Shown here piece by piece: positions 24,867-35,199 of a stretch of 64,000 bases of DNA. Each line of letters opens with the position of its first letter. Within the stretch, counting starts at the first letter, position 1. The notes beneath the pieces were generated by a model that had not been told where the DNA came from, did not search any database, and worked only from the letters and a program-made list of their open reading frames with translations. The position numbers and the translations under genes were made by a program. Source of the stretch: Bradyrhizobium diazoefficiens (GTDB lineage Bacteria; Pseudomonadota; Alphaproteobacteria; Rhizobiales; Xanthobacteraceae); NCBI RefSeq assembly GCF_016612535.1, contig NZ_JAENXS010000003.1:496001-560000 (forward strand), read 5' to 3'.

Positions 24867-25741
24867 GTTGTTCTTCGAGGTTGGTTTGGTGCAGTGAAAA
24901 GGCCGAAGTATTGCGGCGGTGCAAATCACCACTGGTCATATAATAGGCCGCCCGGAATAACCGCATAATGTCCGGGACGCTGCACCCAGCCAATCTCCGC
25001 AGTGACAGGCGAACCTGGGGTAACTGCGTGACCAAAATCATCCCTGGGATGGCATACGTCGGCTCCGTGGGCACGGAACGGTACTGTCAAAACTGGAGCT
25101 ATAGTTTGGTTGTCGGGCTCCAACGAAAAAAACAGGTGTGACGAACACTAGGGGTCGCGAAAGCGATCTACAAACGAGAACGATGCGCGCGCAAATAAAG
25201 CGAAAATGCGCAATTCCCAAGGTCTGATCTAACAGGCTATGGCTCCGTCTCATCCATAGGCACGGTAAAGTGGTGGTACAGTTGCTGTAGAAGGTCATTG
25301 ATACTTCGGAGGCTGGAACGGGTTTCAAACACCTACGCTCCTGCGTGGCTCAATACAAATAGAACCCATTCATTTGAACTCTCCTTTTCAGTCCACGCGA
25401 TCTCCAGCTTCCGAAATGTCCGTGAGGTGATACTTGTATCGCCTTTTTTATTTTCGCCGCTTGTAGGCCAAATTTCACGAAGTTGCCGCCAATAGATGGT
25501 TCAACAGAGCCATCAAGAAAATGCTATTCTTGACACGTGATCGAGCAGCAAACATAAGTCGCGGCGGGAGTAGTCAGAGCGGTCTACCTGGCGAAGGAAT
25601 TGTTTTTTCAATAGATCGCGGGGTGTGCGAGTCCCGCGTATTTTCCGTACGAAATCGATGTACGAGGATGTTTGCATATGAGCGACAGTAATCCTGCCAT
25701 GGGCTGCCTCCTCATGCACCAGAAGGCAGCTGATCGAAGAA
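24866..25741. other. 876-base stretch with no firm gene
   Basis: Two weak minus frames exist: 24926-25123 (TTG start) and 25513-25677 (54 residues from MQTSSYIDFVRKIRG, T-ATG). A hairpin CAAGAA/TTCTTG at 25515-25533 overlaps the stop of the second. The late leftward transcript must end somewhere here, but no classical terminator is seen. Confidence 0.4.
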
Positions 25742-25906
25742 CTACTGTGAGAGCGACTGATCGAGAAATGCGGCTGCTGCAATGATTCCAGCTACTAGGG
25801 CGCCGACTATCAGATTCCACGGGTGTGGAAGGGTAGAAAAGAAGGCCGCTGGTGCGACGAGTCCAGCCACAATGTGGATGAGGCCGCGAGTATTTACGGT
25901 GTTCAT
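25742..25906 (-). CDS. 54-residue two-helix membrane protein, holin candidate
   Basis: Two hydrophobic segments (LIHIVAGLVAPAAFF, about 9-23, and LIVGALVAGIIAAAAFL, about 32-48) with a short Pro/His turn. It begins inside the stop of the M23 endolysin gene (ATGA overlap), the usual place of a holin, which would form membrane pores that release the endolysin. Not confirmed by family match. Confidence 0.55.
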   Translation of the reverse strand: MNTVNTRGLIHIVAGLVAPAAFFSTLPHPWNLIVGALVAGIIAAAAFLDQSLSQ

Positions 25907-26541
25907 AGATTGAAGATGAGTTTTAGCTGCTCCTTTATCCCCTCAACGACCTGGCTCAACAAGCTCAGCTGTTGCGGAGTTGTCGGCGACTGAGGGTCAA
26001 CATTTTGTATGGCCGTTGCGACCTGCTGTACCTGAGTTTCAGTGGTCGCTAAAGGCAGGAATGGTGTGGGGTCGACACAGCCGTTAAAGCCGTTGTCCTG
26101 GTTCAGTGGATTGCCGTTCTGATCCACGAATTGCATGCCAAAATGGCAGTGATCCCCCAATGATTCAAACGGGGCGCCTGTGTTGTCGGCGTAACCGATC
26201 AGATCGCCTGTTTTGACGTCGTGCCAACCGTTGTCGAAGGGAAGGGGTAGTCCATAATTCTGGTCCGTGTTCCCGATCAGATGCCAGTAGATTGTCTGGT
26301 AGCCGAGCTCCTTATTGAGCACATAGACACCTTCGCCGCCGTGCGCGTCCTTTATGTACATCGCGATTCCGTCGTGAGCGGCGTGTACAGGCTGGCCGTG
26401 TGAGGCCTGGAAGTCGACCCCCATATGGCCCTTCTGAGGGTTTCCGAACTTATCGAGGAAGCGTGCGTAGTAGGCGGGGTTTGATCCAAAGCCTTGTTTC
26501 ACGTGAACCGGAGTAACTGGATACGCGAGAATGGGTTTCAT
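25903..26541 (-). CDS. M23 family peptidase, probable endolysin
   Basis: 212 residues. LytM zinc site: HMGVD (H39, D43), a His in IYWHLIG (87) and HCH (131, 133) in DHCHFGMQF. No signal peptide, so it needs a holin or acts from the virion. The C-terminal 60 residues are Gln-rich and helical, ending in an amphipathic helix (IKEQLKLIFNL). It would cut peptidoglycan cross-links. Last of the late morphogenesis genes. Confidence 0.8.
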   Translation of the reverse strand: MKPILAYPVTPVHVKQGFGSNPAYYARFLDKFGNPQKGHMGVDFQASHGQPVHAAHDGIAMYIKDAHGGEGVYVLNKELGYQTIYWHLIGNTDQNYGLPLPFDNGWHDVKTGDLIGYADNTGAPFESLGDHCHFGMQFVDQNGNPLNQDNGFNGCVDPTPFLPLATTETQVQQVATAIQNVDPQSPTTPQQLSLLSQVVEGIKEQLKLIFNL

Positions 26542-26572
26542 ACAGAATCGTCAGTACTTAAACTATACCATG

Positions 26573-28291
26573 CTATTGTGGGTCTATGATCGTCCTCTTG
26601 CTATTGGTGTTGTTCGGGATAATTGGAGCTGTGTCGTCAGACTGAAGGAGATCGTGGATATCCTGGACGAATCCGCTGTCTCCTTTCTTCATTGCAGCAT
26701 CTATCTTTTTCAGATTCTTCGCGAGCTTGGCCTCTAGCTCGGCAGGGCTCAAGGTCTGCGCGCCTGGCACTTTATCGATGCCTAATAGTTTGGACGCCAG
26801 ATCCCCAACGCCAGTGACTTTCAAGCCCTTTCCTACAAGACCACCCAGTTTTTGTAGTACGTTTGGCTGCTGCAAACGCTGTGTGAACGTGTTGACCTTC
26901 TTCTGCATCGTCTTCGAAAGATCGCGTACGGTATAAAGATCGGTAATTTTTGCGTCGAGCGCCTTGCTTTCATCACCTGGCATCAGATTGCGAACGGTCT
27001 GCTTCAGACCCATACGCGTATTCTCAGCGGCTTGCTTGGTAAGCCCGGAAGCGAGTTCACCATTCGCGTTATAAGCGTTTAGATCGCTACCGTGCATGCG
27101 CGCAATATCGTTGACGTCTTTCAGGGTGAGACCAGGTCCCTTTGTTGGGTGGAGCTTCGCGTCGTACGCTTTGATTTTTTCGAGATTCGCTACGTCATTC
27201 GTCTTCGTGTAGTAGGTTTTGAGCTGATCGATCGCATCCCGCACGAAGTTATGATGGATCGCGGTGTCGCCGACCTTCACTGGGGTGGCAAGTTGTTGAA
27301 TTTTCCTGGGCGTTGTGTCCTGGCCAAGGAGAACGTCTTGTTGTTTCGATAGATCACCAATGGCCTTTGAAGCAGACTTATTTAGATCCTTGTAAGTCGA
27401 AATCTTGCTCGTATCGAGATTGGAAAGCCCGCGTCCGAAACTCGGAATATCTTCCGGTTTCCCTTGGGCGACTCGCCCGACAAGCTCATCAATTGTTGGT
27501 GTAGGGAGCAGCTTCTCCTTTACTGCATTGGCAGCATCAGAAGCGGCGCTCCGTGCCGTGCTCGCTACATCAGAGAGAGCCCCAGCCGCGGTTTTCGCGC
27601 CGTCCGCCACATCCTGAACAGCACTTCTTGCCCCTGGGGCTGCTTCCTCTCCACCTAGAAGGCTTCCTGTGTTGAAGACGTCGCCAAGCGACTTTGCTAT
27701 CTCTGGCGTCATACCGGGTATTGCGTTGACTTTGTCGACGATCGCTTTGGTTATTTCGTCGAGTTTGGATTTTGCAGATTCGGGAAGCAGCGGAGTGATG
27801 GCTGAGCCGATAATGCCACCCGCTGTAGAAGCGATATCACCGACTACATGGCCGGTGCCTGCCGCAATAGCTGCGGCATCTGCAACAGGGCTGCCGCCCG
27901 CTTCCTTAGCGACATTTGGCTCGTTCTGAAGGTCATTCAGGACCTTCTGACCCCCTTGATTGAAGGTATCTTTGAGATTGTTCACTACTTCTGGAACATA
28001 CCCCGTCTCGGGGAGCGTAGAACCAGGCGAGGCGGTGGCGAGCTGGTCTTTGTAAACGGGATACTTCGCTACAAAGGCGTTCACAAGTTCAGTGTCACTC
28101 TTCTTGTCGTATGCGCCGGGGTATTTCTGACGGATAGCCGCCGCCATTTGCTGCGTCGTATACTTCGGGCCTTGATTAGGTGGTTGCTGCGAAGGTTGGC
28201 TGACAGATCCGCCCATTTTTATGGCGCTAAAATCAATTGGCGAATGTGGTGCTGGCGCGGCTGCATTGGGTTGTTGGGCTGTGGGTTGCAT
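26573..28291 (-). CDS. Probable internal virion / ejection protein
   Basis: 572 residues, Ala/Asp/Lys-rich and nearly all helical after a Pro/Gln-rich N-terminus. AAAIRQKYPGAYDKKSDTEL (about 50-69) is a motif I associate with phage internal proteins. A Gly/Ala segment (about 140-170) may cross or insert in a membrane. Follows the 698-residue protein by 3 bases. Might enter the host with the DNA. Confidence 0.5.
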   Translation of the reverse strand: MQPTAQQPNAAAPAPHSPIDFSAIKMGGSVSQPSQQPPNQGPKYTTQQMAAAIRQKYPGAYDKKSDTELVNAFVAKYPVYKDQLATASPGSTLPETGYVPEVVNNLKDTFNQGGQKVLNDLQNEPNVAKEAGGSPVADAAAIAAGTGHVVGDIASTAGGIIGSAITPLLPESAKSKLDEITKAIVDKVNAIPGMTPEIAKSLGDVFNTGSLLGGEEAAPGARSAVQDVADGAKTAAGALSDVASTARSAASDAANAVKEKLLPTPTIDELVGRVAQGKPEDIPSFGRGLSNLDTSKISTYKDLNKSASKAIGDLSKQQDVLLGQDTTPRKIQQLATPVKVGDTAIHHNFVRDAIDQLKTYYTKTNDVANLEKIKAYDAKLHPTKGPGLTLKDVNDIARMHGSDLNAYNANGELASGLTKQAAENTRMGLKQTVRNLMPGDESKALDAKITDLYTVRDLSKTMQKKVNTFTQRLQQPNVLQKLGGLVGKGLKVTGVGDLASKLLGIDKVPGAQTLSPAELEAKLAKNLKKIDAAMKKGDSGFVQDIHDLLQSDDTAPIIPNNTNSKRTIIDPQ

Positions 28292-28294
28292 ACA

Positions 28295-30391
28295 TTAGAA
28301 AAGACCAGCCGGATCATTAGGATTGGTAACCTGTGAGCCGAGGAAAGTTGAAATGTTCGCCGGGTCGCCTTGCTGTTGTAAGAGTAAGGAGTCTGAAGTG
28401 CTGTTTTTTCCGGGCGAGAACTTTTCCCCAACGCCGAACAGATTCCAAACTTGCTTTTGAGCTGAAGTGACGGCGGTGTTCACAACATTCGTGACTTTGG
28501 CTTCGTTTGCATTGATGGATTGTTTGAAAGCTTGCGCCCCGCCTTTGTTCAGGCCGTTGACGATCACGGCTGCAGCATCGGCCTTGTCAGTTTCAGTGGG
28601 AGTCGGAACTGTGCCGCCGGCCCCTACTGACCGGGAAGCGGCGAAATAGGATGCGAGGTCGTTTTGCATCGTGTGCAGGTCAAAGGCATATTTCTGCGTC
28701 GTCGGATCGTTCACCTGCCCAGTTGCGAACAGAGTAGCTACATTGGTCGGCTTGAGTGACGTAATGTCATTTCCGAGGTCTGCGATGAATTGATCGGCGG
28801 TCCCGCTCACTTCCTGTGCTGCGATGGTGGTGTTGTTCGCACGCGCGATGTTGTTTTGCACAACCTCGTTGTACGCCTTGTACTGCGACTGGAACGTAGA
28901 GATATCGACGCCATTCTTATTCAGCCAAGCCTGCGCCTCGTTCATGATCTGAGTGCGCTGAGCGACTGGCATGCGCGACATAGAGGCAGTGCCCTGGGTG
29001 AGGTAGTTGTAGGCGCCTATTGATAGGCCCGTTTGCTGAAGGATGCTCCCACCCTTCGAGTCGCTTCCTAAGCCGACGGGAGGCTCCGTCGGCGGCGGCG
29101 GAGTTGATCCTGCCTCTCCAGCAGCCTTACCCATCGCAGTGCCTTTCGCCGTCGCGAAGGCCTCCGCTTGCTTCGTTGCAGCGGTGGCAGCATCGTGAGC
29201 CTGCTTCCATTGATCGAATGGTTGCGGCTCGATGCCCGAGTTTGTGGCCTGCTGCTTGTAGAACAGATAAGACGCAATATCGGGGCTGGTCGAGGTTTGA
29301 ATAGAACTGCCGGCGAGTTGAATGGCTTGGCTCACAGTTGTCGCCGATCCGATTTTAGCAATTATATCTGAGGAGGCGCCATTTTTCGCGGCTTGTGCCG
29401 CAATGTCCTGAATAGGCTTTGTAATAGTGTCGTATTGCACCTTGGCAGTATCCTGCTGTTGCTTGGTGACCGCAGCGAGCAGATCTTTGATGGAGTTCAT
29501 CTTATCGACGTTCAGCTTGTCGTACTCGGTCTGAAGGTCAGAGACAGCTTTGGCATTCTTTGTCTGGTACGCAATTTGGGTCTGAAGCTTGAGGTTGTCT
29601 TCCTCGGTCTGGAGAGCGGAGACGCGTTTATCGGCTGCGGTGACCTGGTCACTCAAGAAGCTCTGGCTCATGGGGCCGAGTCCGCCGAATGCCGCCATTG
29701 ATGTATTCGCGTTTCCGAGAAGAATCTTATTCTTGTTCTGCGTGTCTGCGATGAGAGCGCTGTATTTGTTGGAAATCGCATCAAGTGCAGCCTGGAGCGC
29801 AGGATCGTTCGCAGCGGTGGCTCTTGCTGCGTCAAGGGTCGATTGCACGTCGTTCATCTGCTGAGTCATGGCGTCGATCGACGCGTTGTAAGCAGCTGTG
29901 AGTTGAGGGTCGAGCGGACTTGTATGAACACTTGCGGCGTCCGTGGCCGGGTTGGTGCCGCTTGTATCCGCTGTCGTGGTTGGTGCGCCTGCATTCGCTC
30001 CAGATGAGCTATTTGGGGCTGGTGTACTCGTTTGGCCATTTCCGCTTGTCCCGCTCGTGTCAGTGCTATTTTGACCCGCTTGATACGATCCGACCCTGGC
30101 TGCGTAGGCTGAATAGCTTTCACCTGGAAGGACGTACAGGTTCGTGTCTACCGGCTTTGGCGTAGAGACCACTGGCTGTGTGTTCGCCTGAGCCTTCTGC
30201 ATGCCGGCGACGGCGTTATTGTATTGCCCTTGCGCCTGTGTCGACGAGACGAGAAGGGATGGAGAGCTCGTACTGCTCGAGGGCGTTGATTTGGATGGCG
30301 TGCCGCCATTGTTTGCAGCTGTTGTTATAGGCGCTGCTCCGGGGATGCCGGGAGCTGTTGGTGCTGAAAGTGGCGCGGCTGCGTCTGCCAT
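28295..30391 (-). CDS. Long Ala/Ser/Thr/Gln-rich virion protein
   Basis: 698 residues. The first 150 are low-complexity Ser/Thr/Pro; then extended helices with a coiled-coil centre (DKRVSALQTEEDNLKLQTQI, about 255-275). No signal peptide. Its place before another long helical protein and after the tail genes is that of podovirus internal core proteins. Starts T-ATG one base after the previous stop. Confidence 0.5.
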   Translation of the reverse strand: MADAAAPLSAPTAPGIPGAAPITTAANNGGTPSKSTPSSSTSSPSLLVSSTQAQGQYNNAVAGMQKAQANTQPVVSTPKPVDTNLYVLPGESYSAYAARVGSYQAGQNSTDTSGTSGNGQTSTPAPNSSSGANAGAPTTTADTSGTNPATDAASVHTSPLDPQLTAAYNASIDAMTQQMNDVQSTLDAARATAANDPALQAALDAISNKYSALIADTQNKNKILLGNANTSMAAFGGLGPMSQSFLSDQVTAADKRVSALQTEEDNLKLQTQIAYQTKNAKAVSDLQTEYDKLNVDKMNSIKDLLAAVTKQQQDTAKVQYDTITKPIQDIAAQAAKNGASSDIIAKIGSATTVSQAIQLAGSSIQTSTSPDIASYLFYKQQATNSGIEPQPFDQWKQAHDAATAATKQAEAFATAKGTAMGKAAGEAGSTPPPPTEPPVGLGSDSKGGSILQQTGLSIGAYNYLTQGTASMSRMPVAQRTQIMNEAQAWLNKNGVDISTFQSQYKAYNEVVQNNIARANNTTIAAQEVSGTADQFIADLGNDITSLKPTNVATLFATGQVNDPTTQKYAFDLHTMQNDLASYFAASRSVGAGGTVPTPTETDKADAAAVIVNGLNKGGAQAFKQSINANEAKVTNVVNTAVTSAQKQVWNLFGVGEKFSPGKNSTSDSLLLQQQGDPANISTFLGSQVTNPNDPAGLF

Positions 30392-30392
30392 A

Positions 30393-31808
30393 TCATTTGC
30401 TTACAACGATCGAGAAGTTGTTGAGCGTCGGGGTGCCACTACCAGTTTCCGAAAATTCGAGAGTCTGTGCATTCGCGAAGTTCACCGACTTCGTTGTAGA
30501 GAGATTGGCCGGACAAACCCACGATACCACTGCTGAGGTTGGTTGTACCGAGCCGCTCGTCTGCGTCAGAGTGATTTCTGCGGAGAGTGAATTGCTAAAT
30601 AGAATCTGCATATGGAAGCCACAATCGAGCGTGGTTGAGTTGGCCCAGGGAGAAGTTGTAGTGATGGTCGCGTAGTTGTTGTAGTTCGTGTCTCGAAAGT
30701 TGAGAGTGCACGAATTTGTCGCTCCACCGTTCGCGCACTGGAAATCTCCATAAACGTCGATTGTAGAACTTGCAGTGAGTGTGCCGGCAGCAATTGTGAT
30801 TGATGAGGATGTAGCAACTCCAGACATTGACGTGGTGCTCGCCATGGTGATGTGTGCCCCAGCGATTGCACTGTTGAACGTCACCCCTTGGTTGAAGGTG
30901 GCCGTTCCATTGAAGTTCGAGCTTCCGTTGAGATTCGCAGTGGAAGTGAACGTACTCGAAGCGTTGTCAATGAAGCCCCCTGTATTGAATGTCGCGAGGG
31001 CTGTGACGGTGAAAGCGGTACCGAGATCGACTAGATTCCAATTTATCTTACCGCTGTTTTGCGTGACGACGACATGCAAGCCCGCCACATCGTTTGATGA
31101 GGTCGCAAGTGAAGCGGGGAGCACAAGCCGGGCGGCTGTGGAGCCAGCCGAAGTGCTGGAGGCTGCTTGCGTGGCGGTGGCAAGTTGTGAAATACCGTTT
31201 ACTGTCTCGGAAGAGTTGACCGCACCTGCAATCGAGACGGCAGCAAGCTTAGCGTAGGTGACGAAAGCTTCCGGGTTGACCGTCGACCATGATGCTGGCT
31301 CCGCATCGAGGTGGGGTATCGTGGTTGAGGAAAACGCGAGCGTACCGGTTGAGGTCGCATCGTTTTCAGGCGACCAGAGGCGCGCATAGAGCTGAGGGTT
31401 GTTTGAAAACACAACGATTGCTGAAGCAGCGTGGGCGTAGGCGGTTCCCCCAGTCGTATATGGGTACTTCGACAGCAATCCTCGGGTGAGACCCGTGAGC
31501 GTGGCAGTGTTGTCGCCGTTGTCAGTGATGCCAGTGAACGAGACGATTTCTTCGACCCCTTTCACTTTTGGATCGATCGTGACAGTTGGGCTGCTGCCAA
31601 AGTCGCTCATTGTGAGCTTGTTTCCGCTCAGGTCTTTCGGGTAAGGGACAACGCGCATTGAAGTGGCAGACGAGGAGATCGATCCATACAAGGTTATGGT
31701 CGGCGTCTCTACGAATTTCTGGGTAATGGCAGCGAACGCGATCGGCGCGGTTTGTAAAAGGCTTGCTGCTAAGGCTAGTCCGAGAACAAATTTGAGTGTG
31801 TGATTCAT
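30393..31808 (-). CDS. Exported fibre-like protein with Ser/Thr-rich repeats
   Basis: 471 residues from MNHTLKFVLGLALAASLLQT: a clear Sec signal peptide cut after AFA. Body is beta-rich with repeats such as STFTSTANLNGSSNFNGTAT. A signal peptide is very unusual in a tailed-phage structural protein. TATAAT lies 8 bases before the ATG at 31808 and no ribosome binding site is present. Likely a fibre or host-surface protein. Confidence 0.55.
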   Translation of the reverse strand: MNHTLKFVLGLALAASLLQTAPIAFAAITQKFVETPTITLYGSISSSATSMRVVPYPKDLSGNKLTMSDFGSSPTVTIDPKVKGVEEIVSFTGITDNGDNTATLTGLTRGLLSKYPYTTGGTAYAHAASAIVVFSNNPQLYARLWSPENDATSTGTLAFSSTTIPHLDAEPASWSTVNPEAFVTYAKLAAVSIAGAVNSSETVNGISQLATATQAASSTSAGSTAARLVLPASLATSSNDVAGLHVVVTQNSGKINWNLVDLGTAFTVTALATFNTGGFIDNASSTFTSTANLNGSSNFNGTATFNQGVTFNSAIAGAHITMASTTSMSGVATSSSITIAAGTLTASSTIDVYGDFQCANGGATNSCTLNFRDTNYNNYATITTTSPWANSTTLDCGFHMQILFSNSLSAEITLTQTSGSVQPTSAVVSWVCPANLSTTKSVNFANAQTLEFSETGSGTPTLNNFSIVVSK

Positions 31809-31834
31809 ATGAGTATTATAGCAATGAATAAATC

Positions 31835-33961
31835 TCACTTTTTGTGCGAGATGTGTGCGGTGCCGCTATCCTGCATATTCGACCCATGCGCAAGGATAGC
31901 GAACTGAGCATCAAGATCGTCTGTCGCGTATTCGACGTAGGACTCGACGAACTGCTTTCGAGCCATGGTGTCAATCTGATAGAAGCGCGCGAGGATCGAT
32001 CCGGAATAAGGGAGACCTGGTATGGCGCTTAATGAGGCGCCGCCGAGGGGATCAACCCCGAAGACGTCTGTTCCCAATGGGCTTGCTTCGGGGAGAACGG
32101 CAATGCTCTCATCGGAGCCCGTGATCGTGAGGGATTTGACGCCAAGGTAGCCATTGTAGCCAAAGTACTGGTACATCGTGATCGTCGCGTTCGGCGTTAT
32201 ATAACCGTCGGTCCAGTATTGAGACATCGATTTGACTCGTGTGCGGCTCCCTCCATTGTTGTAGGCAAAACGTGCTCGCTGCTTTATTTGCGAGCCGTTA
32301 TCGTTAGTGCCGACGAAAAGCTTGTACGTCTCGTTGGTAGTCGAGCAATGGCCGTACAGCCAGCCGTCGATAACAGCTAAGCGCGAAACAGGAATGTACT
32401 GCGGCGGTTGCCATAGATTTCGCATCATATCGTAGATGAGGAGAATGCCCTGCGACGGGACAGTGATGTAGACCGCGCGCTTCCAGTACACAACGTGTGA
32501 ATCAGTAAAGTCATATGCATCGAAATCGTCTTTGATCGGGTCAGAAAGCGGGACGTTTCTCCGGTCATTCGAGTTTTCAAGAGTTGCTTGTGACAGTGGC
32601 ACGAGCGCGGGCTCATTTGAGATGTAGAGCGTGTTGTTCTTGATGGGACAGATTCCGTTTTTGGAATACACTCCGTCCGTTTTGGCCGTCTTGTAGCGGA
32701 TGATGCGACAAAGTTCAGTGGTGTTGTCGGCAGACATATGAAAGTCAATCTGATCGAAGGAGTCCGAACCAGAGCCAAAAACAAGCGTATTCTGGATGTT
32801 TAGGATCTGCCTATCAGTGTCTACTGGGATGATGCAGGTGCACGGACCACTCGTAAGAGGTTGAAGGATTGGATCGCCCTGTGCTCGCGGGCTGGTCAGC
32901 GTGAAATTCGTATAGTCGTTCGCTTTGGAGCCGAAAATGAGGGCACTCTTGGTGCTTCCGAGATAAACGATGTTGAGCTGCGTCCCGATGAGGTCAGGAT
33001 AGAACGAACCGTCGGCTGATGTAATGGCACTTGGAAGAGCGATCGTATCGGATGCCTGCCAAACCGAATCGCCGGCTGTCACGGTTGGGAATGAGGTAAG
33101 GCCGGTAAGCGTGTCAGTAGTTTCGCCTCCCGTGTACGTGTAAGAAACGCCGTTGTAGACGATTGCGCGGCCGCTGACTGAGCTGAAGAAGCGGGCAGAT
33201 TTCCAAGTCGGCCCCGTCTGGTTGTATAGGGTGACCGTAGCTCCGGCTGCCTCACTAACGAGCACGTCCGACATAACTAAGGTGATCATTCCAGCTGCCA
33301 CAGAGGCAATGGTGAAATTGCTGTTGTTGCTTGCGGACCCGGCGACATGAAGGATGTCCCCAGCCGCGAAGCCTGCTGAGACGAATGAATTTGACGAGTT
33401 GGTGATTGTCGGGGCGACAGACACGCCATCTCCGGCGTTGAAGGCGATTGTCGTAACAGCGGTTAGAACGCCTTGCTTAGTGACAGTGGTGCTCGTTGAC
33501 GAGCGAACCTTTGAGACGCCGCCGCTCCAGCGGTGCATCTGCGCTCCATCTCCATTCACGAACAATAGAACGTCCGTTTGCTCCGTAAAGTCGAGTACGC
33601 GGACAAACTCGACGTAGGGCGATCTGAGATTGGTGAGCAACGAATTGTAGGTGCCATTCCAATCGAATTGGAGCGTGTGGTCGAAGGAGCGGAAGCTCAG
33701 AAACGTTCCCGTCGAGGTCTCCCACTCAAACGAACCTTTGATTCCGCCAGCATTTGTATTGGCCTGGTTGTAGAGCGTGTATCCGTTCCTGGAAATTACG
33801 CGATTGGCGTAGTCGACAAGGACATCACGGGAGCCTTTGACCAGGTAGTTCGGCGAGAGCTGGGTTATTTCCGGCTTACTGACATAGCCAGCAAAGCCTT
33901 GCGTGGTCGTGTAATCGTCCTGGACATCGGCCATTGGCGCGGCCAGCCATTGGCGATTCAT
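31835..33961 (-). CDS. Probable tail nozzle / stabilisation protein
   Basis: 708 residues, beta-rich throughout, without signal peptide. The N-terminal part (KPEITQLSPNYLVKGSRDVL ... GGIKGSFEWETSTGTF) resembles the propeller-type tail proteins of short-tailed phages. Starts within the end of the 406-residue gene (4-base overlap). Function inferred from place and fold style. Confidence 0.5.
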   Translation of the reverse strand: MNRQWLAAPMADVQDDYTTTQGFAGYVSKPEITQLSPNYLVKGSRDVLVDYANRVISRNGYTLYNQANTNAGGIKGSFEWETSTGTFLSFRSFDHTLQFDWNGTYNSLLTNLRSPYVEFVRVLDFTEQTDVLLFVNGDGAQMHRWSGGVSKVRSSTSTTVTKQGVLTAVTTIAFNAGDGVSVAPTITNSSNSFVSAGFAAGDILHVAGSASNNSNFTIASVAAGMITLVMSDVLVSEAAGATVTLYNQTGPTWKSARFFSSVSGRAIVYNGVSYTYTGGETTDTLTGLTSFPTVTAGDSVWQASDTIALPSAITSADGSFYPDLIGTQLNIVYLGSTKSALIFGSKANDYTNFTLTSPRAQGDPILQPLTSGPCTCIIPVDTDRQILNIQNTLVFGSGSDSFDQIDFHMSADNTTELCRIIRYKTAKTDGVYSKNGICPIKNNTLYISNEPALVPLSQATLENSNDRRNVPLSDPIKDDFDAYDFTDSHVVYWKRAVYITVPSQGILLIYDMMRNLWQPPQYIPVSRLAVIDGWLYGHCSTTNETYKLFVGTNDNGSQIKQRARFAYNNGGSRTRVKSMSQYWTDGYITPNATITMYQYFGYNGYLGVKSLTITGSDESIAVLPEASPLGTDVFGVDPLGGASLSAIPGLPYSGSILARFYQIDTMARKQFVESYVEYATDDLDAQFAILAHGSNMQDSGTAHISHKK

Positions 33962-35178
33962 ACGTCCCAGGTATAGGTTCTGCTAATGGTCGGGATCGAA
34001 TTTGAGGGAAAGTCTTGGAGGTATTGGGAATAGAGCCCCTGGTCTTTCGGATCGCGGATGTAGCGGTTGGGATTCGCTCCATTGAGCATGATGCGCCAGT
34101 CGTTGAGCTCTCGATCGCGGGTTAGCCCTTCGCGGATGTCCTGAGTGATGTCGATCATCATCTCCGCTTTTAGAATCTCGTAGGTAGCAGGGCCGACACA
34201 CACGATGTCCGTGTCATCGACCGGCGTATACTCCCATGCTCCTGCCGCAGTTCTGAAGAGGCATTCGGAGTAGTATTCGAGTTCGTAAAGCTGGCCGAGC
34301 GAATCGGCCCAGCTGTCAACGATAAAGCCGGTGATGGCTGAGCCTGTGCTGTAGCTTACCCCGAGCCGTCGGTAGGTGTTCTTAGTGTCGTCAGGAGAGC
34401 CTACAGTCGTCTTGGTCTGCCAGTTGAATAGCAGGAGGTTCCATCCGTCTGTGAAGGCCGTTCCGTCTGCCTTCGTCGTGACGGTCTGTTTGATGTAATT
34501 CGATGCATCCGACCCTCGGCGGAGCTCGAAACTTATAAATCTGCTCGAAGTCCCCACAGGAAGGTAGACATAGAGCATAGAGGCGTCGTTGTAGCGATAG
34601 GCTGAGAGGTCCGTGATGGATGCTGTGGTGTTCACAATGTCGCCGGCTCCAGTTGAGCCTGAGAGTGTCATTCCGAGAGCGCTGGACCCCTGAACGAAGT
34701 TCAATTCCTCTGTGTAGAGGGTGTTCGCATCTCCCTCTGCTGCCCACGAACCATTCGCGGTCGAGCCTTCGAAAGTATCCATAATGAGGACATTGCCGAG
34801 CGGCAACCGCTGCGCACGCAGGGTCCGTACACCATTGTTCCAACCCAGCGAAATGGTGTTGGAATCGAGATGTTGCATGAATTGGCTTCCGGTAACCGCG
34901 CTAAATTCCGAATTGCCTACCAGGTTCTGGCGTCCAGCCTGGGGGCGAAGATCGATCGGAAGCTTGTAGTCGGTAGGAGCGGCGTAGGTTTGCACATTGT
35001 CGTAGAAAGGGGTGGTGAGTGTCGCAATGCGAACGGTCTCGGCCGGGTCGATGCGGGAGAGCATGCGGTTGGCGGCCGACCCAGCAATACCATAGAAGTC
35101 GGAGATTTCGTTCAAGCTCGTACCTTTGAGCTTGGGGGTGATGTCCTGCTTGAGCTGTGAAAGTGTGATTGAGAGCAT
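33958..35178 (-). CDS. Phage tail/connector protein, unknown family
   Basis: 406 residues. Helical first 70 residues (LSQLKQDITPKLKGTSLNEI) then beta-rich with a jelly-roll-like part (FEGSTANGSWAAEGDANTLY) and an acidic middle. Overlaps the next gene by 4 bases. May join the portal to the tail nozzle. Confidence 0.45.
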   Translation of the reverse strand: MLSITLSQLKQDITPKLKGTSLNEISDFYGIAGSAANRMLSRIDPAETVRIATLTTPFYDNVQTYAAPTDYKLPIDLRPQAGRQNLVGNSEFSAVTGSQFMQHLDSNTISLGWNNGVRTLRAQRLPLGNVLIMDTFEGSTANGSWAAEGDANTLYTEELNFVQGSSALGMTLSGSTGAGDIVNTTASITDLSAYRYNDASMLYVYLPVGTSSRFISFELRRGSDASNYIKQTVTTKADGTAFTDGWNLLLFNWQTKTTVGSPDDTKNTYRRLGVSYSTGSAITGFIVDSWADSLGQLYELEYYSECLFRTAAGAWEYTPVDDTDIVCVGPATYEILKAEMMIDITQDIREGLTRDRELNDWRIMLNGANPNRYIRDPKDQGLYSQYLQDFPSNSIPTISRTYTWDV

Positions 35179-35199
35179 ATTAGAAAGTGAGCGAAGTCT

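Noticed and set aside
24926..25123. 65-residue minus frame with TTG start
   Set aside because: Protein-like in places, but no good start or context; kept only as a remark.
22353..25741. CRISPR array or anti-CRISPR cluster
   Set aside because: No regularly spaced direct repeats; small genes alone are not evidence.
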